The notes beneath the pieces were generated by a model, which saw only the letters and a list, made by a program, of their open reading frames with translations, did no database searches and was not told the origin of the DNA. Below, in pieces: positions 12,690 to 16,149 of a stretch of DNA of 16,149 nt. The stretch is from assembly GCA_007119305.1 (NCBI GenBank), contig SKPY01000278.1, positions 1-16,149 of the forward strand. The letters are read 5' to 3'. The position numbers and the translations under genes are program-made. Source of the stretch: Nitriliruptorales bacterium (GTDB taxonomy: Bacteria; Actinomycetota; Nitriliruptoria; Euzebyales; Egibacteraceae). The first letter of the stretch is position 1. Every line of letters begins with the position of its first letter.

Positions 12690-14914
12690 CCGATCTCGGC
12701 GTCCGGCGGCCGACCCTGCTGGGCGGGGTCGGCGAGTCGGCGGCCCGACCCGACGGGATCGCCAAGACGACCGGCGAGTTCGAGTTCCTCGGCGACATGT
12801 CCGCGGACGGGATGCTGTGGGGCGCGACCCGCCGCGCGTACGTGCCGCACGCCCGCATCGTGGGCCTCGACGTCACGCCCGCGCTCGCCATGCGGGGCGT
12901 CCACGCGGTGCTCACGTTCGACGACGTCCCCGGCCACCGCTACCAGGGCCAGCACGTCACCGATCAGCCGGTGCTCGCCGAGGGCGTGATCCGCCACTGG
13001 GGCGAAGCTGTGGCGGTCGTCGCCGCCGACGACCCCGAGACCGCACGGCGCGCGGCCGCGGCGATCACGCTCGAGCTGGAGGAGCTCGAGCCGCTGACCG
13101 ACCTCGAGGAGGCCCTCGAGCGCGGTGAGGTGTACCGCCACGTCCGGGTGCGGCGCGGCGACCCCGAGGCCCGCGGCGAGGTCGTCGTCGAGGGCACGTA
13201 CGAGACGGGCATGCAAGACCCCGCCCCGCTCGGCAACGAGGCGGGCCTGGCCCTGCCCGACGGTGCCGGTGGCGTCGACATCTGGGGGCCGACCCAGTGG
13301 ACCCACGTCGACCACCGCCAGCTGTCCGCCTGCCTCGGCCTCCAGCCGGAGGCGGTGCGCGTGCACCCGTGCCGCATCGGGGGGGCGTTCGGAGCGCGTG
13401 AGGATCTGTCGCTGCAGACCCACATCGGCATGCTCGCGCTGCGCACCGGACGTCCCGTCAAGATGGTCTACGACCGCAGCGAGAGCTTCGCCGGTCACGT
13501 CAAACGGCACCGCAGCCAGATGCGCTACCGCCACGAGGCGGACCGCGACGGCAACCTCGTGCGGGTGACCGCACGCCTGCTCCTCGACGGCGGCGCGTAC
13601 GAGCTCACGTCGGCGGCGGTCGTCGCGAACAGCAGCTACTTCGCCGTCGGTGCCTACGACTGCCCCAATGTCGAGGTCGACGGGTACGTGCTGCGCACGA
13701 ACGACCCGCCCACGGGCGCCATGCGCGGCTTCGGGGCGAACCAGCCCTGCTTCGCCGCGGAAGCGCAGATGGACCGCCTCGCCGCACAGCTCGGCATGGA
13801 CCCGCTCGAGCTGCGCCTGCGCAACGCGCTCGAGCAGGGCGGCCACCTCGCCACCACCGGGCAGCTCATCGAGCACCCGCTGCCAACGCGTGAGGTCATC
13901 CGCTCGCTGGCCGCCATCCCGCTGCCCGAGCCCAACGACAGCGACGACCCCCGCCTGCTGCCCGGGGGCACCGGGCTCACCACCCCGCGCTCGGGTGTGG
14001 TGCGCGGCGTCGGCTACGCGGTGGGCTTCAAGAACCTGCAGTTCAGCGAGGCGTTCGACGACTACGCCGAGGCCCGTGTCGAGCTCACCCCTGACGGCGC
14101 GGTCGTGCACACCGCGGCGATCGAGGTCGGGCAGGGGCTCGTCACGATCCTCGAGCAGATCGTGCGCAGCACGCTCAACATGACACACGTCCGGGTGGCC
14201 TTCGACCACACCGGCCGGATCGGGTCGGCCGGCTCCACGTCGGCGTCGCGGCAGACGCAGATGGCCGGCGGCGCCGCGCTCGAGGCAGCGCGGCGGGTGC
14301 GCGACGAGGCGCTCGAGCGCGCGGGCGGTGACGAGCTCGACGAGGCCGGCGTGTGGCGCGACGGGCGGCTGCTCGCCTCGCTCGAGGAGCTGTGCGCCGG
14401 GGCGGCGATCGAGCACCACGTGCGCTACCGGCACCCGGCCACCGAGGAGCCAGACGAGAACGGGCAGGGAGCCTTGCACGTGGACTTCTGCGTCGCCGCG
14501 CATCGCGCGGTCGTCGACGTCGACGTCGACCTCGGGATGCTGCGGGTGGTCGAGATCGCGATCGCGCAGGACGTCGGCAAGGCGCTGAACCCCCAGCAGC
14601 TGCACGGCCAGATCGAGGGCGGCATCGCGCAGGGCATGGGCCAGGCGATCATGGAGGAGGTCGTGCTCGACCGCGGGGTCGTGCGCAACCCCACCTTCAT
14701 GGACTACCTGCTGCCCACCTCGCTCGACATGCCTCCGGTCGAGGCGGTGCTCGTCGAGGAGCCCTCGCCGTGGGGCCCTTACGGCGCGAAGGGCATGGCG
14801 GAGCTGCCCACGGTCTCCGCGACCCCGGCAGTGGCTGCCGCCATCCGGGCGGCGACCGGCCGCCCGCTCGACCGCGTGCCCGTCCGCCCCCAGGGCATCG
14901 TCGGCCTGCAGTGA
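12686..14914 (+). CDS. Second molybdenum hydroxylase, molybdopterin-binding subunit (xanthine oxidase family)
   Basis: 742 aa. The a/b-hammerhead domain covers about 20-150. Mo-cofactor motifs are GGAFGARED (232-240, Ala in place of the third Gly), AMRGFGANQ (345-353), EVGQGLVT (480-487, classical GQG), GSTSASRQTQ (516-525) and GPYGAKGMAELP (697-708) with catalytic-base Glu706. The start is ATG at 12686, with AAGGAG seven bases upstream and an ATGA overlap. It belongs to a different branch from the subunit at 4656-6965, which has GTG in the Mo loop and GAKSIAE at the end. Likely substrate is a purine or another N-heterocycle. E. coli likewise has a second Mo enzyme (XdhD with YgfM) in its purine cluster, so division of labour between hypoxanthine/xanthine and another purine is plausible. 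Exact substrate unknown. Confidence 0.9.
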   Translation: MTDLGVRRPTLLGGVGESAARPDGIAKTTGEFEFLGDMSADGMLWGATRRAYVPHARIVGLDVTPALAMRGVHAVLTFDDVPGHRYQGQHVTDQPVLAEGVIRHWGEAVAVVAADDPETARRAAAAITLELEELEPLTDLEEALERGEVYRHVRVRRGDPEARGEVVVEGTYETGMQDPAPLGNEAGLALPDGAGGVDIWGPTQWTHVDHRQLSACLGLQPEAVRVHPCRIGGAFGAREDLSLQTHIGMLALRTGRPVKMVYDRSESFAGHVKRHRSQMRYRHEADRDGNLVRVTARLLLDGGAYELTSAAVVANSSYFAVGAYDCPNVEVDGYVLRTNDPPTGAMRGFGANQPCFAAEAQMDRLAAQLGMDPLELRLRNALEQGGHLATTGQLIEHPLPTREVIRSLAAIPLPEPNDSDDPRLLPGGTGLTTPRSGVVRGVGYAVGFKNLQFSEAFDDYAEARVELTPDGAVVHTAAIEVGQGLVTILEQIVRSTLNMTHVRVAFDHTGRIGSAGSTSASRQTQMAGGAALEAARRVRDEALERAGGDELDEAGVWRDGRLLASLEELCAGAAIEHHVRYRHPATEEPDENGQGALHVDFCVAAHRAVVDVDVDLGMLRVVEIAIAQDVGKALNPQQLHGQIEGGIAQGMGQAIMEEVVLDRGVVRNPTFMDYLLPTSLDMPPVEAVLVEEPSPWGPYGAKGMAELPTVSATPAVAAAIRAATGRPLDRVPVRPQGIVGLQ

Positions 14915-14953
14915 CCGCAGCCGCACGCCAGCACGAGGAGCAAGGAGAACGTG

Positions 14954-16126
14954 ATGCCAGGACGCGACGGCACCATGGTGGTCGTCAGGGACACGGCCCC
15001 CGACCCGAGCCTCGCCCCGTCCCCCAAGCTGCGGCCGCGCGATCTGCACCGCAGCATGCCGGGCTACGAGGTCACCCCGCTGGTCGCGCTCGACGCTCTC
15101 GCGCAGCGCCTCGGCGTCGGTGGCGTGTGGATCAAGGACGAGTCGTGGCGGCTTGACCTGCCGTCGTTCAAGATCCTGGGCGGGTCCTGGGCCGTGCACC
15201 GGCTGGTGCTCGAACGGGCCGGGCGGCCCGTCGAGGGCACGGGGATGCGCGAGCTCGAGGAGGCGGCCGCCGAGCTCGGCCCCCTCACCCTCGCGACGGC
15301 GACCGACGGCAACCACGGCCGGGGGGTGGCCCGGGCCGCGCGGCTGCTCGGGTTCCGCGCCGTCGTCTACGTGCCCGAGGGCACGGCGCAGGCCCGCATC
15401 GACGCCATCGCCGGGGAGGGTGCGGAGGTCATCGTCCACCAGGGCAACTACGACGCCGCCGTCGACCGCGCGGCCGAGGAGGCCGCCGCGAACGGCTGGG
15501 ACCTCGTCGCCGACGTCGCGCGCGGCGAGGACGCCCAGGTGCCCGAGTGGGTCATGGACGGCTACGACACGATCTTCGACGAGGCCGACGAGCAGCTGCC
15601 CGCGCCGCCGACCGCGGTGTTCGTCCAGGCCGGGGTGGGGGCGCTCACGGGCGCGGCGGTCCGCCACTACCTGCGGGACCTCGGCGAGGGCGGCACCATG
15701 CCGGCGTTCGCCACCGTGGAGCCCGTCACCGCCGCGTGCCTGCTGGCCTCGGCCGAGGGCGGGGCGTTCACGAGCATCGACGCCGGCCATGAGTCGATCA
15801 TGGCGGGCCTGAACTGCGGGACCCCCTCGTCCGTGGCGTGGCCGTCGATCAGCGCCACGGTGGGGGTCTACCTCGCCGTGCCCGACGACCGCGCGCGGGA
15901 GGCGATGCGCCTGCTCGCCGACGAGGGGATCGTCTCGGGGGAGTCCGGCGCAGCCGGGCTCGCGGGGCTGCTCGCAGCGGTCGAGCTGCCCGAGACGAAG
16001 GCCGCGCTCGGGCTCGACGCCGGCGCCCGGGTGCTGCTCCTCAACACCGAGGGGGCCACGGACCCGGACGCCTACGCCGAGATCGTCGGCCGGACGCCCG
16101 ACGCGGTCCGCCAGGGAGCGCGCTAG
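14954..16126 (+). CDS. ygeX: Diaminopropionate ammonia-lyase family PLP enzyme (YgeX-like)
   Basis: 390 aa, close to the usual length (about 400). Fold-type II PLP enzyme: PLP lysine Lys73 in PSFKILGGSWA (70-80), DESWRLDLP before it, ATDGNHGRG (116-124) with the catalytic-type Asp118, cofactor phosphate loop QAGVGALTGA (225-234), IMAGLNCGTPSS (282-293) and SGESGAAGL (328-336). Known members convert 2,3-diaminopropionate to pyruvate and two ammonia. Asp187 probably matches the second catalytic Asp, but the WEGY after it in E. coli YgeX reads RGED here, and other pocket residues differ (NAFKALGGSY, ACGEPNP in YgeX), so the substrate may differ. ATG at 14954 sits six bases after AAGGAG; GTG at 14951 is less well spaced. 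It lies 39 bases after the Mo subunit gene, in one operon. Confidence 0.87.
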   Translation: MPGRDGTMVVVRDTAPDPSLAPSPKLRPRDLHRSMPGYEVTPLVALDALAQRLGVGGVWIKDESWRLDLPSFKILGGSWAVHRLVLERAGRPVEGTGMRELEEAAAELGPLTLATATDGNHGRGVARAARLLGFRAVVYVPEGTAQARIDAIAGEGAEVIVHQGNYDAAVDRAAEEAAANGWDLVADVARGEDAQVPEWVMDGYDTIFDEADEQLPAPPTAVFVQAGVGALTGAAVRHYLRDLGEGGTMPAFATVEPVTAACLLASAEGGAFTSIDAGHESIMAGLNCGTPSSVAWPSISATVGVYLAVPDDRAREAMRLLADEGIVSGESGAAGLAGLLAAVELPETKAALGLDAGARVLLLNTEGATDPDAYAEIVGRTPDAVRQGAR

Positions 16127-16128
16127 CG

Positions 16129-16149
16129 ATGGCCGGGCCGGGCCGCACC
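16129..16149 (+). CDS. Possible start of a further gene, cut by the window edge
   Basis: ATG at 16129 lies two bases after the lyase stop, with AGGGAG about ten bases upstream, and runs open as MAGPGRT to the edge. The spacing fits an operon continuing past the window. Seven codons do not allow a family call. Confidence 0.35.

Noticed and set aside
12638..15790. Very long open frame on the minus strand (about 1050 codons) opposite the second Mo subunit and lyase genes
   Set aside because: It mirrors strong third-position G/C bias of the plus-strand genes; its translation is low-complexity Arg/Gly/Asp/His/Val-rich without domain motifs, while the plus strand encodes clear enzymes.

Overview
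The window is GC-rich DNA (clearly above 70% GC by eye) with strong third-position G/C bias, GTG and ATG starts, AGGAGG-type ribosome binding sites and many 4-base ATGA/GTGA overlaps. It most resembles a high-GC actinomycetote. Proteins joining a MEDS domain to an anti-sigma-factor kinase or a STAS domain fit that group. I cannot place it more finely. It is chromosomal in character: no mobile elements, tRNA, rRNA or CRISPR were seen.

Layout. (1) 36-1286 (+): a CNNM/CorC-type membrane protein, unrelated to the rest. (2) 1334-3129 (-): two overlapping genes for a partner-switch pair, MEDS-STAS then MEDS-HATPase, with a SigF/SigB-like promoter candidate just upstream. (3) 3251-11228 (-): a tightly packed operon read right to left. 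Its order is ATCase-like transcarbamylase, YgeW/acetylornithine-type knotted transcarbamylase, carbamate kinase, molybdenum hydroxylase FAD, [2Fe-2S] and Mo subunits (xanthine dehydrogenase type), then an AzgA-type NCS2 purine permease. (4) 11229-11427: a divergent control region with several dyads. (5) 11428-16126 (+): a second complete molybdenum hydroxylase (FAD, [2Fe-2S], Mo subunits joined by ATGA overlaps), then a diaminopropionate ammonia-lyase (YgeX) family PLP enzyme. A further gene seems to begin at the right edge.

How the genes may work together. Permease, two molybdenum hydroxylases, YgeW-type transcarbamylase, carbamate kinase and YgeX-type lyase are the families clustered in Escherichia coli (xdh/yge/yqe region) and in gut anaerobes for uricase-independent purine breakdown. 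The inferred route here is: purine uptake, hydroxylation by one or both Mo enzymes, ring opening by enzymes outside the window, transfer of carbamoyl groups from ureido intermediates to phosphate by one or both transcarbamylases, ATP formation by carbamate kinase, and conversion of a diaminopropionate-like product to pyruvate (or an analogue) and ammonia. Two unlike transcarbamylases in one operon, one with a rebuilt second-substrate site, and a FAD subunit with eroded FAD motifs suggest a variant of the known route. The pathway is inference; family assignments rest on visible motifs.
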